This document shows, in pieces, positions 43,103-53,047 of a stretch of DNA of 64,000 nucleotides; the first letter of the stretch is position 1; each line of letters starts with the position of its first letter. This DNA is from Xylanimonas ulmi. Lineage in GTDB: Bacteria > Actinomycetota > Actinomycetes > Actinomycetales > Cellulomonadaceae. The stretch covers positions 1,550,001-1,614,000 of the forward strand of contig NZ_SGWX01000001.1 of the NCBI RefSeq assembly GCF_004216535.1, given 5' to 3'. The position numbers were made by a program, and so were the translations under genes. Under the pieces are notes generated by a model. That model was not told the origin of the DNA, searched no databases, and worked only from the letters and a program-made list of their open reading frames with translations.

Positions 43103-44434
43103 TCAGCGCACCTCGCGCAGAACCGTGGCGAGGTCCTTGGCGAACGCCGCTGAGCGTTCGCCGTCCAACGCCGCCACGGTGCACCGCAGCCCGAGGTGTT
43201 TGGCGCCGCTGGAGCTGAACACGCTGCCAGGCCGCACGATCCATCCGAGGGCCTGAAGGCCGGCGGCGATGGTCTCGGCGTCAGCGGGCACGGGGACCCA
43301 GACGTTCATCGAGTCGGTGGGTCCTGGCACCTCGACGCCCACGGCGGCGAGGTCTGCGACGAATTGCCTGCGCCGTTGCGCGTACGTGTCCCGCGCCGTC
43401 GCCAGGAAGCCGACCGGTGCGCCGTCAGCCCCGGCGCCCACCTCAAGAAGCCGCAGCACCGCGCGCTGCAGCAGGTGGCTCACCCACGCGTTGCTGGCGG
43501 CGAAGCGGGCGCCCAGGCGCTGGGCGGTGTCGGCGTCGGACAGGACGAGCGCCACGCGCAGGTCGGGGCCGAGAAACTTGGACACGGAGCGCACCAGGGC
43601 CCAGTTCGCGGCCTCCGGCGGGGTCGCGCGGTGATACGGCGCCACCGACAGCGCCGAGTAGTAGTCGTCCTCGATCACGAGCACGTGGGGGTGCCGCTCG
43701 AGCACCTCCTGAAGCGCTTGGGCGCGCGCGGCGGAGAGCGCCGCGCCCGTGGGGTTGTGGGCCCGCGGGGTCAGCAGCACCGCTCGCGCGCCGTCGCGCA
43801 GCGCCGACTCGAGCCCCTGCGGCGTCATGCCCTCGTCATCCACGGGGACCGGCGCGCTGCGGTATCCGGAGAGCTGGACGGCGCCGATGCTCGCGATGAA
43901 GCACGGGTCTTCGAGCGCGATCGCGTCGCCGCGGGCCAGATGCGCGGCGAGCAGGCGCTCGACGGCGTCCATCGCCCCGTGGGTGACGGTGACCTGGAAC
44001 GGGGCCCCGATCTCGTCGGCCGCGTGCTCGCGCACCCACCGGCCGAGCGCGGGCTCCACCGGCGCGGAGCCGTACAGGGAGGGCTCGTAGTCAAGGTCGC
44101 GCAGCGCGGCCAGCACGTCGGGCAGAAGTCGCGGATCGGGGTTGCCGCTGCCGAGATCCCGCGACCGGTCGGGCTGGGAGAAGCCCTCGCGGACGATGTC
44201 GGGCGCCGAGGCGATGAAGGTTCCCCGGCGCCCCGCGGTCTGCGCGGCGCCGCTGGCCACGAGTTGCTGGTAGGCCGCGGCCACCGTGTTGCGGTTGACG
44301 CCCAACTCCGCGGCCAGCGCGCGGATCGTCGGGAGTTCGTCGCCTGGGCGCAGCACTGTCGCGGCGACCAGGTCGCGGACGCTCGCGACGATCGTCGCGG
44401 CGCTGTCCCCGCGGATGCGGATGTCGTCCCCCAT
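43103..44434 (-). CDS. MocR/GntR-type regulator with aminotransferase domain
   Basis: A 443-residue chimera. Residues 1-75 form a GntR winged helix (TIRALAAELGVNRNTVAAAY, QQLVASGAAQTAGRRGTF). The rest is a fold-type I PLP-binding aminotransferase-like domain: TVTHGAMDAVERLLAAHLAR, LLTPRAHNPTGAALS, VIEDDYYSALS, and the Schiff-base lysine in ALVRSVSKFLGPDLRVAL. MocR proteins sense PLP or amino-acid adducts and usually activate a divergent gene. Two identical palindromes lie between this gene and ctaD, so the regulator probably controls itself and perhaps the oxidase-hemQ pair. Confidence 0.9.
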   Translation of the reverse strand: MGDDIRIRGDSAATIVASVRDLVAATVLRPGDELPTIRALAAELGVNRNTVAAAYQQLVASGAAQTAGRRGTFIASAPDIVREGFSQPDRSRDLGSGNPDPRLLPDVLAALRDLDYEPSLYGSAPVEPALGRWVREHAADEIGAPFQVTVTHGAMDAVERLLAAHLARGDAIALEDPCFIASIGAVQLSGYRSAPVPVDDEGMTPQGLESALRDGARAVLLTPRAHNPTGAALSAARAQALQEVLERHPHVLVIEDDYYSALSVAPYHRATPPEAANWALVRSVSKFLGPDLRVALVLSDADTAQRLGARFAASNAWVSHLLQRAVLRLLEVGAGADGAPVGFLATARDTYAQRRRQFVADLAAVGVEVPGPTDSMNVWVPVPADAETIAAGLQALGWIVRPGSVFSSSGAKHLGLRCTVAALDGERSAAFAKDLATVLREVR

Positions 44435-44457
44435 GGGCTCCCCGGTGTACTCTCCGT

Positions 44458-44488
44458 TTGTCCTAGGACAACAATCTGTCCTAGGACA
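44458..44488. promoter_or_regulatory. Tandem palindromic operator in the mocR-ctaD intergenic region
   Basis: TTGTCCTAGGACAA (44458-44471) and TGTCCTAGGACA (44477-44488) are two copies of one perfect dyad whose centres are exactly 18 bases apart, a spacing that suits cooperative binding by a dimeric GntR/MocR protein. The site is 24 bases before the MocR start and about 42 bases before ctaD. Confidence 0.75.
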
Positions 44489-44529
44489 AGGGTATCGCGT
44501 GGCTCCGGCCCGCGCGGAGAGGGACAGTC

Positions 44530-46257
44530 ATGCAGCTCGACCACACGGCCGTAACCCGGCTCAGTCCGACGGACGCCACACCCACCTTGCGCGCCCGGCG
44601 GCGTCCGGGACGGGCCGTGGTGCGGTGGATCACGTCGACCGACCACAAGACGATCGGGTACATGTACCTGGCCGCCTCACTCGTCTTCTTCTGCGTCGGC
44701 GGCATCATGGCGCTCGCCATCCGCGCGGAGCTGTTCGAGCCGGGCCTCCAGGTCGTGCAGAGCAAGGAGCAGTACAACCAGCTCTTCACGATGCACGGCA
44801 CCATCATGCTGTTCCTCTTCGGCACCCCAGTTTTCGCGGGATTCGCCAATATCCTCACCCCGCTGCAGATCGGCGCCCCCGATGTCGCCTTCCCGCGGCT
44901 CAACATGTTCGCGTTCTGGCTCTTCCTCTTCGGCGGTCTCCTCACGTGTGGTGGCGTGCTCACCCCGCAGGGCGCCGCGTCCTTTGGGTGGTTCGCGTAC
45001 GCGCCGCTGTCGAACACGACGTTCAGCCCTGGCCTGGGCGGAGACCTGTGGGTCTTCGGCCTCGCGCTCACCGGTTTTGGCACCATCCTCGGCGCGGTCA
45101 ACTTCATCACCACGATCATCACGATGCGCGCGCCCGGCATGACGATGTTCCGCATGCCGATCTTCACCTGGAACACGCTCATCACGAGCATCCTGGTGCT
45201 GATGGCCTTCCCGCCGCTGGCTTCGGCGCTGTTCGCGCTCGGCGCCGACCGCCGCCTCGGCGCACAGGTGTTCAACCCGGACAACGGCGGCGCCATCCTG
45301 TGGCAGCACCTGTTCTGGTTCTTCGGCCACCCCGAGGTGTACATCTTGGCGCTGCCGTTCTTCGGCATCGTCTCGGAGATCCTGCCGGTCTTCTCCCGCA
45401 AGCCGATCTTCGGCTACAAGGGCCTGATCTACGCGACGATCTCGATCGCCGCCCTGTCGGTGACCGTCTGGGCCCACCACATGTACGTGACCGGCGCGAT
45501 CACACTGCCGTTCTTCGCGTTCATGACGATGCTCATCTCCGTGCCGACGGGCGTGAAGTTCTTCAACTGGATCGGCACGATGTGGCGCGGGAAACTCACG
45601 TTCGAGACGCCGATGCTCTGGTCCATCGGGTTCCTCGTGACGTTCCTGTTCGGCGGTCTGACGGGCGTCATCCTGTCGAGTCCTGCCATGGACTTCCAGG
45701 TCACCGACACCTACTTCGTCGTGGCGCACTTCCACTACGTCGTCTTCGGCGCGACCGTGTTCGGGATGTTCGCCGGCTTCTACTTCTGGTGGCCGAAGTT
45801 CACGGGCCGCATGCTCAACGAGCGGCTCGGCAAGGTCCACTTCTGGATCATGTTCACCGGCTTCCAGGCCACCTTCCTGGTGCAGCACTGGCTGGGCGTC
45901 CGCGGCATGCCGCGCCGCTACGCGGACTACATGCCCACCGACGGGTTCACGTGGATGAACCAGGTCTCGACGGTCGGCGCGTTCCTCACCGCGATCTCGA
46001 TGCTGCCGTTCTTCTGGAACGTGTACACCACGTGGCGCCACGCGCCACGGGTGACGGTCGACGACCCGTGGGGCTATGGGCGTTCGCTTGAGTGGGCGAC
46101 GTCGTGCCCGCCGCCGCGGCACAACTTCGCCTCGTTGCCGCGCATCCGCAGCGAGTCCCCCGCGTTCGACCTGCACCACCCCGAGGTCGCCGCGATGGAG
46201 CAGGCCCCAGACCGCACCGCGCTGGCGCCGTCCGACCACCGAAGGAGAAGGCCATGA
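44530..46257 (+). CDS. ctaD: Cytochrome c oxidase subunit I (aa3 type)
   Basis: A 575-residue heme-copper oxidase subunit that reduces oxygen at the heme a3-CuB centre in the membrane. Visible ligands are the low-spin heme His in [17 protein letters not shown], the CuB ligands in [20 protein letters not shown] and [11 protein letters not shown], and the two heme His in [16 protein letters not shown]. Twelve helices are present and the length is usual for actinobacteria. No subunit II, III or IV gene is nearby, so this looks like a second, stand-alone copy. Its stop overlaps the hemQ start by 4 bases. Likely regulated by the MocR operator. Confidence 0.95.
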   Translation: MQLDHTAVTRLSPTDATPTLRARRRPGRAVVRWITSTDHKTIGYMYLAASLVFFCVGGIMALAIRAELFEPGLQVVQSKEQYNQLFTMHGTIMLFLFGTPVFAGFANILTPLQIGAPDVAFPRLNMFAFWLFLFGGLLTCGGVLTPQGAASFGWFAYAPLSNTTFSPGLGGDLWVFGLALTGFGTILGAVNFITTIITMRAPGMTMFRMPIFTWNTLITSILVLMAFPPLASALFALGADRRLGAQVFNPDNGGAILWQHLFWFFGHPEVYILALPFFGIVSEILPVFSRKPIFGYKGLIYATISIAALSVTVWAHHMYVTGAITLPFFAFMTMLISVPTGVKFFNWIGTMWRGKLTFETPMLWSIGFLVTFLFGGLTGVILSSPAMDFQVTDTYFVVAHFHYVVFGATVFGMFAGFYFWWPKFTGRMLNERLGKVHFWIMFTGFQATFLVQHWLGVRGMPRRYADYMPTDGFTWMNQVSTVGAFLTAISMLPFFWNVYTTWRHAPRVTVDDPWGYGRSLEWATSCPPPRHNFASLPRIRSESPAFDLHHPEVAAMEQAPDRTALAPSDHRRRRP

Positions 46258-46973
46258 CCACCGCACCCGTGCCGGCGAGAGAGCCGAGGGCAGCCGACAG
46301 CGAGCTCCTGGATCCGCCGCTGTACACGATGTGGTCGGCCTTCCAACACCAGCCGGGCGTTCTTCCCGGCAGGCGCGAACCGATCGCGAGCGAGGCGACG
46401 GCGTTCCTGGACGACGTCGCCGCCCACGACGTCGTCGTGCGCGGGGTCTACCGCCTATCGGGCATCCGCGCCGACGCCGACTGGCTCGTCTGGTGGCACG
46501 CCCCCACGCTGCCAGTGCTCCAGGACGCCTACGACCAGTTGCGCCGAACCCGCTGGGGCGCCGCGGCCAGACCGCAGTGGTCCGTCGTGGGCGCACACCG
46601 CCCGGCGGAGTTCAACGCGGACCACCAACCTGCCTACCTCCGCGGACAGGCGCCCGGCCGTTACCTGACGGTGTACCCCTTCGTCAGATCCCTGGAGTGG
46701 TACTTGCTCGACAGCGGCGTCAGGGCCCGCCTCCTGGCCGAACACGGCGCGGCCGCCCGTCCCTTCCCCGACGTCCTGTCGAGCACCGTCGCGTCCTTCG
46801 GGCTCAGCGACTACGAGTGGATCCTGGCCCTCGAAGCGGCCGAGCCGCACCGGATCATCGACCTCATGCGGGCCTTCCGCGCCACACGCGCGCGGCGTCA
46901 TGTCCGGCTCGAGACGCCCTTCTATGCCGGCGAGCGGGTGACCGTCCCCGCCTTGATCGCCACCCTCCCCTGA
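46254..46973 (+). CDS. hemQ: Coproheme decarboxylase HemQ (chlorite-dismutase family)
   Basis: A 239-residue protein of the chlorite dismutase-like family. In Gram-positives it converts coproheme to heme b in the last step of heme synthesis. Family features are [20 protein letters not shown], the core [38 protein letters not shown] and [34 protein letters not shown]. The ATG at 46254 follows GAAGGAGAAG and overlaps the ctaD stop, so heme supply and a heme-protein are co-expressed. The housekeeping heme genes (hemE, hemY, hemH) are not in the window. Length is normal. Confidence 0.88.
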   Translation: MTTAPVPAREPRAADSELLDPPLYTMWSAFQHQPGVLPGRREPIASEATAFLDDVAAHDVVVRGVYRLSGIRADADWLVWWHAPTLPVLQDAYDQLRRTRWGAAARPQWSVVGAHRPAEFNADHQPAYLRGQAPGRYLTVYPFVRSLEWYLLDSGVRARLLAEHGAAARPFPDVLSSTVASFGLSDYEWILALEAAEPHRIIDLMRAFRATRARRHVRLETPFYAGERVTVPALIATLP

Positions 46974-47065
46974 GCGGTCGCGCGGCGAGCGGTTCTGCCA
47001 GCGCGCGACGCCGCAGGGGTGCGACGCTCCCGCGGCCCTTGACGCGCACACGTTATCTCAGTCAC

Positions 47066-47078
47066 CATTGAGTCAATG
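47066..47078. promoter_or_regulatory. Palindrome in front of the ArsR-phosphatase fusion gene
   Basis: CATTGAGTCAATG is a perfect 13-bp odd-centred dyad at 47066-47078, flanked by ATCTCA (47055) and TGAGAT (47079). It lies 31-43 bases before the start codon in AT-richer sequence, where an ArsR-family repressor would bind to control its own gene. The binding protein is inferred. Confidence 0.6.
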
Positions 47079-47108
47079 TGAGATGACTGAACTGACGGAG
47101 GAGGCGCG

Positions 47109-47765
47109 ATGAGCCTCGGGGGGCGTGTGGCCCGCTACGCGGCGCTGGCCGACCCGATCCGGCTGCGGATCGTCGACCTGCTCACGCTGGGCGACGTCGC
47201 CCCCGTCGAGCTGCGGCGCGAGCTCGGCGTCGCCTCGAACCTCCTCGCCCACCACATCGCGGTGTTGGAGCGCGCGGGCTTCGTGACGCGCACCCGCTCC
47301 GAGGCCGACCGGCGTCGCGCCTATCTCCACTTGGCCCCCGGAGCCCTCGACGGGCTGCTCCCGACTCCGTCGTTCGCCGCCCGCCGCGTCGTGTTCGTCT
47401 GCACCGGCAACTCGGCCCGCTCCCAGCTCGCCGAAGCCCTGTGGGCGCAGGCCTCTGCCGTGCCCGGCGCCTCGGCGGGCACGCACCCTGCGCAGCGGGT
47501 GGATCCCGGCGCCGTCGCCGCCGCCGAGCGCCATGGTTTGGCCCTGCGCGCCCACACCCCGCGCGCGTTACCCGACGTCGTCGAGGCGGACGACGTGATC
47601 GTCACCGTCTGCGACTCCGCGCATGAGGAGTTGGGCGCCAACGGCCACGTCCACTGGTCTGTCCCCGACCCGGTCGCCACCGGGACGCCGGCCGCGTTCG
47701 ACACCGCCTATGACGACCTGGCGGCACGCGTGAGCGCGCTCGCCACGCGCGTCACCGCCACCTGA
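47109..47765 (+). CDS. ArsR regulator fused to a low-molecular-weight phosphatase / arsenate reductase domain
   Basis: A 218-residue two-domain protein. Residues 1-90 are an ArsR winged helix: YAALADPIRLRIVDLLTLGD, VAPVELRRELGVASNLLAHH. Residues 95-218 are an LMW-PTPase/arsenate-reductase domain with the P-loop VVFVCTGNSARSQLAEALW (C-x5-R) and the acid loop HWSVPDPVATGTP (Asp-Pro). It could both sense and act on oxyanions, or the enzymatic domain may be a sensor. Cysteines for As(III) binding by the ArsR domain are not evident in the helix region. No arsenite pump gene is near. The start has the ribosome site GGAGGAGG. Confidence 0.88.
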   Translation: MSLGGRVARYAALADPIRLRIVDLLTLGDVAPVELRRELGVASNLLAHHIAVLERAGFVTRTRSEADRRRAYLHLAPGALDGLLPTPSFAARRVVFVCTGNSARSQLAEALWAQASAVPGASAGTHPAQRVDPGAVAAAERHGLALRAHTPRALPDVVEADDVIVTVCDSAHEELGANGHVHWSVPDPVATGTPAAFDTAYDDLAARVSALATRVTAT

Positions 47766-47844
47766 TCGAAGCGACGGCGATGCCTGCTCAGGCTGCCCGC
47801 CGACCTCTTGCCCCACTGCCCGAACCACGAGCGGAACTGGACCT

Positions 47845-49518
47845 ATGAACCCGTTGAAGATCGTCGTTGTCGGCTCCGTCGCGGCCGGCACGTCTGTGGC
47901 CGCCAAGGCGCGCCGGAACACCGAGACCGCGCAGATCACCGTCTACGAGCGCGGCGACGAGATCTCCTACTCCGGCTGCGGGCTGCCGTACTACGTGGGC
48001 GGCGACGTCGAGCAGATCAGAGCGCTGACGCCCCGTAGTCCGGCCTGGTTCAAGGCGCGCTACGACGTCGACATCCGCACCGGCCACGAGGTCGTCTCGG
48101 TCGACGCCCGCGCCCGTCGCGTGACCGTCAAGGACCTGGCCGGCGGCGAGACGTTCCAGGACACCTACGACGAACTGGTGCTCGCCACCGGCGTCGCCCC
48201 GGTCGTCCCGCCGATCCCGGGCGTGGGCCTGCCCGGGGTGTTCACGGTGCGCACACCGTCCGACGCCGCGGCGATCCGCGGTTGGATCGAGGAGCGCAAG
48301 GTCACCAGGGCCGTCGTCGTCGGGGCGGGGTACATCGGCCTGGAGATGGCCGAACAGCTCGCCCACCGCGGCCTGGCCGTCACGGTGGTCGAGGCGCTCG
48401 ACCACGCCATGGCCCGCATGGACGCCGACATGTCCGCCCGCGTCGACGCCGAGCTGCGCAAGCACGACGTCGACCTGCGCCTGGCCACCCGAGTGACCGC
48501 CATCAACGGCGCGCCCCGCGCCGTCACCGGCGTCACCGTCGCGGGCCCGGACGGCGAGGCCTCGGTCGAGGCCGGACTCGTCATCGCCGCGGTCGGTGTG
48601 CGCCCGAACGTCGACCTGGCCCTCCAGGCGGGCGCGCGCGTCGGGCAGACCGGAGCGGTCGCCGTCGACCGCGTCGGGCGGACGTCTGTCGATCACGTGT
48701 GGGCGGTGGGCGACGTCGCCGAGTCGTTCCACCTCATCACCGGGCGGCCGACCTGGGTGCCGCTGGGCTCGACCGCGAACAAGACGGGCCGCGTCGCCGG
48801 CGACGCGATCACCGGCGGGCGCCTGGAGCACCGTGGCATCCTCGGCACCTCGATCGTGCGGGTCTTCGACCTCGCCGTCGCCCAGACCGGGCTCACCCAG
48901 ACCCAGGCCGAGGCGGCCGGGTACGACGTCGAGGTGCTGCACAACATCAAGCCCGACCGCCCCGAGTACCTCGGTGGGAAGTCCATGGTCATCAAGGCCG
49001 TCGCCGACCGAGCCACCGGCCGACTGCTCGGCGCGCAGGCCATCGGCCCCTCCGGCGTCGACAAGCGCATCGACGTCCTGGCCACCGCGATCACCTTCGG
49101 CGCCGACGTCGCCGACCTGTTCCACCTCGACCTGGCCTACTCCCCCACCTACGCCACCACCAAGGACCCGGTCCACTACACCGGCATGGCCCTGGACGGC
49201 GCGATCCACGGCCACGCCCCCCTCATGACGCCCGCCGACCTGGCGGCCCGCCGCGCCGCCGGCGAGAGGATCCAGGTCGTCGACGTGCGCTCGGCCAAGG
49301 ACCGCGCCAAGTCCCGCGTCGCCGACTCCGTCCACATCCCGCTCGACCAACTGCGCGAACGCTCCGGCGAACTCGACCCGGCCCTGGTCACGGTCACCTA
49401 CTGCAACAAGGGCGTCACCGGCAACGCCGGACAGAACGTGCTGCGCAACCTCGGCTTTGAGCGCGTCTACAACCTGTCCGGCGGCAACCAGAACTGGCAG
49501 GCATACACCAACGCCTGA
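47845..49518 (+). CDS. CoA-disulfide reductase-like flavoenzyme fused to rhodanese
   Basis: A 557-residue FAD/NAD(P)H-dependent oxidoreductase. The N-terminal FAD motif is KIVVVGSVAAGTSVAAKARR; the active Cys lies in YSGCGLPYYVGGDV; NAD(P) binds at AVVVGAGYIGLEMAEQLAHR; the second FAD motif is DHVWAVGDVAE. A dimerisation domain (residues about 320-440) precedes a C-terminal rhodanese domain with the loop VTYCNKGVTGNAGQNVL, so its Cys is present. Such fusions reduce CoA-disulfides, CoA-persulfides or polysulfides. The ATG at 47845 was chosen; it is preceded by a GAACTGGA-type weak site. It may act with the ArsR-phosphatase upstream in thiol or metalloid stress. Confidence 0.88.
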   Translation: MNPLKIVVVGSVAAGTSVAAKARRNTETAQITVYERGDEISYSGCGLPYYVGGDVEQIRALTPRSPAWFKARYDVDIRTGHEVVSVDARARRVTVKDLAGGETFQDTYDELVLATGVAPVVPPIPGVGLPGVFTVRTPSDAAAIRGWIEERKVTRAVVVGAGYIGLEMAEQLAHRGLAVTVVEALDHAMARMDADMSARVDAELRKHDVDLRLATRVTAINGAPRAVTGVTVAGPDGEASVEAGLVIAAVGVRPNVDLALQAGARVGQTGAVAVDRVGRTSVDHVWAVGDVAESFHLITGRPTWVPLGSTANKTGRVAGDAITGGRLEHRGILGTSIVRVFDLAVAQTGLTQTQAEAAGYDVEVLHNIKPDRPEYLGGKSMVIKAVADRATGRLLGAQAIGPSGVDKRIDVLATAITFGADVADLFHLDLAYSPTYATTKDPVHYTGMALDGAIHGHAPLMTPADLAARRAAGERIQVVDVRSAKDRAKSRVADSVHIPLDQLRERSGELDPALVTVTYCNKGVTGNAGQNVLRNLGFERVYNLSGGNQNWQAYTNA

Positions 49519-49571
49519 GGCGACCCGGCCTCGACGCGACGCTCGTCGACGCCGCATCGGGCCGCCCCGGG

Positions 49572-50973
49572 CTACACGCCCGCGGGCACGGCCTCGGGGA
49601 CCGGCTCGTACGGCGCCTCGAGGTGGGCGCCACCACGGTAGCGAGCCCCGACGTGCTCGGCAGGCAGACGCGGATGGCCGAAGACCCGTTCGCGCAGCGT
49701 GCCGGGCTCGGCCCCGGCCTCCGGGAGGCGCCCGCGTCGGCGCAGTTCGGGCACCACCAGCTCGGCGAAATCCCGGGCAGTGCCGAACGAGTGATACTGG
49801 CGCAGGTTGATGCCGTCGATCCCGTCGACGTCAAGCCAGCGCTCGATCTCGTCCGCCACGACCCGAGGGGTGCCGACCACAAAGAACCGCTCCTGACGGC
49901 CGGTGCGAATCTGCTCGAGCACCTCGCCCACCGTGCGGTCGAGCGGCAGGCGGACCGCGTCCGGGCTCGTGCCGCTGCGCGCGAGCGCCTGCGCGACGGT
50001 GAGGTCACGCGGGAATGCCGTGAGATCGACCGGCAGGCCTTGGTGGGCAAGGATCCCGTCGAGGCTCGCGTGCTGCTGGTAGGTGCGCCACTTGTCCTCG
50101 GCCTCCTCCTGCGTGCGGCCCACGATCACTCCTGCCTGCACAACGAATCGGACCGCGTCCTGCCCGCGGCCTTGGGCGACGGCGGCGTCCAGGACCGAGC
50201 GCTTGACCGCCTGGAACTGCTCAGTCGTCCGGCCCCCGGTGAACAGCACCTCGGCGTGCCGACCCGCGAACGCTGAACCCGCAGGCGAGCCGGTGGCTTG
50301 GAAGAGCACCGGGGTCCGCTGCGGTGAGGGGTGCACCAGGTGCGGGCCGGCGACGCGGTGGGCCGGGCCCACATGGTTGACGTACCGCACCTTGGAAGGC
50401 TCCGTGGCGGCGCCGCTCGCCCGGTCGAGCACCACCGCGTCGTCGTCCCAGGATCCCTCCCACAGCTTGTAGAGCACGTGCAGGTACTCGTCAGCGAGCT
50501 GGTAGCGGCGGTCATGCGGGATCTGGTCGTCGAGCCCGAAGTTGCGGGCCGCGTTGGGTAGGTAGGACGTGACGATGTTCCAGCCGACGCGACCGCGGGT
50601 GAGGTGGTCGAGTGTCGACATGCGCCGGGCGAATGCGAACGGCGGCTCGTACGTGGTCGAGAAGGTCACGCCGAATCCGAGGCGCCGCGTGACCACCGCC
50701 ATGGCCGAGCAGCACGGGGTCGAGGTTCGGGCTCTGCAGCCCCTCGCGCAGCGACGTCTCGGGCCCGCCGCGGAACACGTCGTAGTGGCCGACGACGTCC
50801 GCGAGGAGGACCGCGTCGAACCCGCCGTCCTCCAGGAGCTCCGCGAGATCGGTCCAGTACCCGATGTCCGCCCCGTCGAGTGACGCGCGTGCTGCGGCGT
50901 CAGACCGCGGGTGCCGTTCCACCTCCACCACCATGTGCGATACCGACGCCATGCTCGGCGACATTGTCGGCAT
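49572..50973 (-). pseudogene. NtaA/SnaA/DszA-type flavin monooxygenase, frameshifted
   Basis: The gene is split between two frames. From ATG 50973 one frame reads ADIGYWTDLAELLEDGGFDA, VLLADVVGHYDVFRGG up to NLDPVLLGH. From about 50715 the protein continues in another frame: MAVVTRRLGFGVTFSTTYEP, ARRMSTLDHLTRGRVGWNIV, and so on to the stop at 49572. In intact relatives these segments are joined by a short Val-Ser-Ala-type stretch, so a small indel sits at about 50705-50718. The N-terminal start (MASVSHMVVEVERHP) also looks eroded. These FMNH2-dependent enzymes oxidise sulfur compounds or chelators. Unless the indel is a sequencing error the gene is dead. Confidence 0.8.
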
Positions 50974-51160
50974 GCAGCTTTTCGCAGCCTCGCGGCGCCG
51001 CCCATGACGCGCTCTCAACCTCGCCGGTGAGCGCGCCGGGTGGGCTGCTACAGCGGGCGCGGCTCGCGGGTTCCCACGACGGGCTGTCGTGCTACACGGG
51101 GCGCGTGCTCACGCGTCAGTCGCTCAAGCGCTGCGGGTGATGTGTGTGCGCCACCGGAGA

Positions 51161-51661
51161 CTAGCCCGGGACCGGTGCGCGGACGATCAGCCAGGACAAG
51201 GAGTGCTCAACCACGCGACCCCCAATATCGGCCACGGCGCCAGCGACCTCTTCGACCTCGTCCCGGGTTCGGTCGCCGAGCGTGCTGAAGAGCCGGTGCA
51301 TTGCTCCGCGTCCAGTTCGACACTCCAGCGGTACTCGCCAGTGCCCTCGACGGCGAACAGCCCCAGTGGCGGTCAGCCGCGCCGACGTCGGGCCAACGTC
51401 CTCCGGGTCTCCCACGCGAGGCGGCTGACTCCTTCGCGCGACGACCTGTGCGACTCGGTCGCGGAACGCGGTGGGCTCCTCCAAGGGCTCGCCGAAGACG
51501 TGCCGCCTGACGAGGAACCGCCCCGCGGGCACCAGAGCCCGGTTAAGCCGGGGCCGCAGCACGTCGAGGCTCATCCGGTGGACCGAGGCCGCCGCGACGG
51601 CCAGGTCGAATGCGGTGACCGGCCCGGTCGCAGGAGGCTCGTCACCCGGGTCCGACAGCAC
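51161..51661 (-). pseudogene. Class I SAM-dependent methyltransferase, N-terminally truncated
   Basis: A 166-codon frame holds only the second half of a Methyltransf_11-like enzyme: FDLAVAAASVHRMSLDVLRP (the motif after the SAM site), NRALVPAGRFLVRRHVFGEP, then TAFRDRVAQVV and a C-terminal MHRLFSTLGDRTRDEVEEVA. The glycine-rich SAM-binding motif I expected about 60 residues earlier is missing: bases 51662-51893 contain no continuation in any frame. The substrate is unknown. It lies at the junction between chromosomal genes and the accessory series starting at 51894. Confidence 0.6.
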
Positions 51662-51893
51662 GCGGGATCAGCGCGCCACCCCATCCCACAAAGGGACCGA
51701 AGGGGACGCCGGTCCCCTTGAGGAGGAACCGGTGTGGAGCGACCGCGCACCCCGTCCCACACAGGTGGCAGGAAGACACCACTCCACTCGACCCGACATC
51801 TCTGGAGGACACCGCCGCCACCGCACATCCGTGTGACGGCGCATACGGAACGCGGCCGGTCACCGGTCCCCAGGTGATTCGAAGGAGGAACCC

Positions 51894-52418
51894 ATGACAA
51901 CAACGACCCCTGACCTTCTGCTAGACCTCACCACGTCCACCGCGACAGTCACGGTCACCGAGCCCGCACCCGAGCCGTTCGACGTCGTGTACGCGTTCAC
52001 CGACTCGACCGAGCGGCCGCTCGCGTCGTGGGCGCACCTGCTCACCGTCCTCGCGCAGGTCGGTCAGGACCGCGCCCACGGCTACCTGTTCGTCCGCGAG
52101 CGGCGCGGACCGCGCAGCGCCCAGTGCATCGGCAGCGCCTGCGAGGACCGCCTCGTGGTCGAGGTCCGCACGGGTGGCGACGGCTACGACGCCGTCGTTC
52201 GTCCAGCCGAGACGAGTTCACCCCTGGTCACGGCCACCTGTGCCGTCGACAGCATCATCCGCCAGGAGGGGCGGTTCACGAGCCTGCGCTCCTACGTGCT
52301 CACCGCCCCGAGCACCTACCTGCTCACGGTGCTTGACGCCGCACGCGCCATCCAGTACTGGCTCGAGCGGGGCACCGCCCCGACGGGCCTGTCCATCACC
52401 CCCGACACGCTCCCCTGA
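51894..52418 (+). CDS. Hypothetical protein with Imm1-like C-terminal outline
   Basis: A 174-residue protein with a strong ribosome site (GAAGGAGGAACCC). The first 40 residues are Thr/Pro-rich. The remainder is alpha/beta, ending TYLLTVLDAARAIQYWLERG, TAPTGLSI, which recalls the closing helix and Trp/Pro-containing strand of Imm1-type immunity proteins; this is a visual hint only. Two Cys occur in QCIGSACEDRLV. It starts a run of short co-directional genes (51894-54209), each with its own good ribosome site. The 230 bases upstream hold no gene and may carry the promoter. Confidence 0.55.
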   Translation: MTTTTPDLLLDLTTSTATVTVTEPAPEPFDVVYAFTDSTERPLASWAHLLTVLAQVGQDRAHGYLFVRERRGPRSAQCIGSACEDRLVVEVRTGGDGYDAVVRPAETSSPLVTATCAVDSIIRQEGRFTSLRSYVLTAPSTYLLTVLDAARAIQYWLERGTAPTGLSITPDTLP

Positions 52419-52435
52419 CCCGAAAGGCAACACCC

Positions 52436-53041
52436 ATGGCCATCACCGTCCGCACCCCCGGGGTGCTCGTGCGTCACCTGTCCGCCGACGTCGTCGAGCT
52501 GGACCTCGACGCCCGCCGCTCCACGCACTCCTTCCACTCCGCGCTGAGTCGCATGCGGCAAAACCTCGACGACATCCCGGTCCGCATCTTCAACGAGGTG
52601 CCCACGTGGTGGGACGCACCGAGCGACCGCGACGACGTCGTCTGCCCCGAAGCGGGCGTCCGGCGGTGCATGCATCGCGTCATCATCGCCGCGGCCGACG
52701 CACCGCGGGCGGCCACTCTGCTGCACCACGCAGGCTACTCGGTGCTCACCTTGGACCTCCCCCAGCCTGCGCCCGTCGTGGCGTTCGACGACGGCGCCGC
52801 CGTGCCGCCCGGGCCGCAGGAGGCCGACGACGACGTTCCCGACTATCCGCCCGTCACCCTGCCGGAGGTCGACCTGCACGCGCGCTGTGCGGTCTGCGGG
52901 TTTCGCGCCTACGTCGCCACCGCCCACTCCGCAGACGGCATGACGCTCGAATGGTGCAACCACCACTTCAACCGCTGCGTTCGCGACACGGACCCGTTCA
53001 TCGTCGCCGACTCCCGCCACCTGCTCACCGCCACCGCCTGA
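52436..53041 (+). CDS. Hypothetical zinc-finger-like protein (DUF7455-like C-terminus)
   Basis: A 201-residue protein starting 17 bases after the previous gene. The N-terminal part (GVLVRHLSADVVELDLDARR, STHSFHSALSRMRQNLDDIP) is unrecognised and contains CPEAGVRRCMHRV. The C-terminal 60 residues have ARCAVCGFRAYVATAHSADG, MTLEWCNHHFNRC, the spacing of the small actinobacterial zinc-ribbon family DUF7455 (CxxC...CxHH). The metal ligands appear complete. Function unknown; likely part of the same transcript as its neighbours. Confidence 0.55.
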   Translation: MAITVRTPGVLVRHLSADVVELDLDARRSTHSFHSALSRMRQNLDDIPVRIFNEVPTWWDAPSDRDDVVCPEAGVRRCMHRVIIAAADAPRAATLLHHAGYSVLTLDLPQPAPVVAFDDGAAVPPGPQEADDDVPDYPPVTLPEVDLHARCAVCGFRAYVATAHSADGMTLEWCNHHFNRCVRDTDPFIVADSRHLLTATA

Positions 53042-53047
53042 CTCCGG

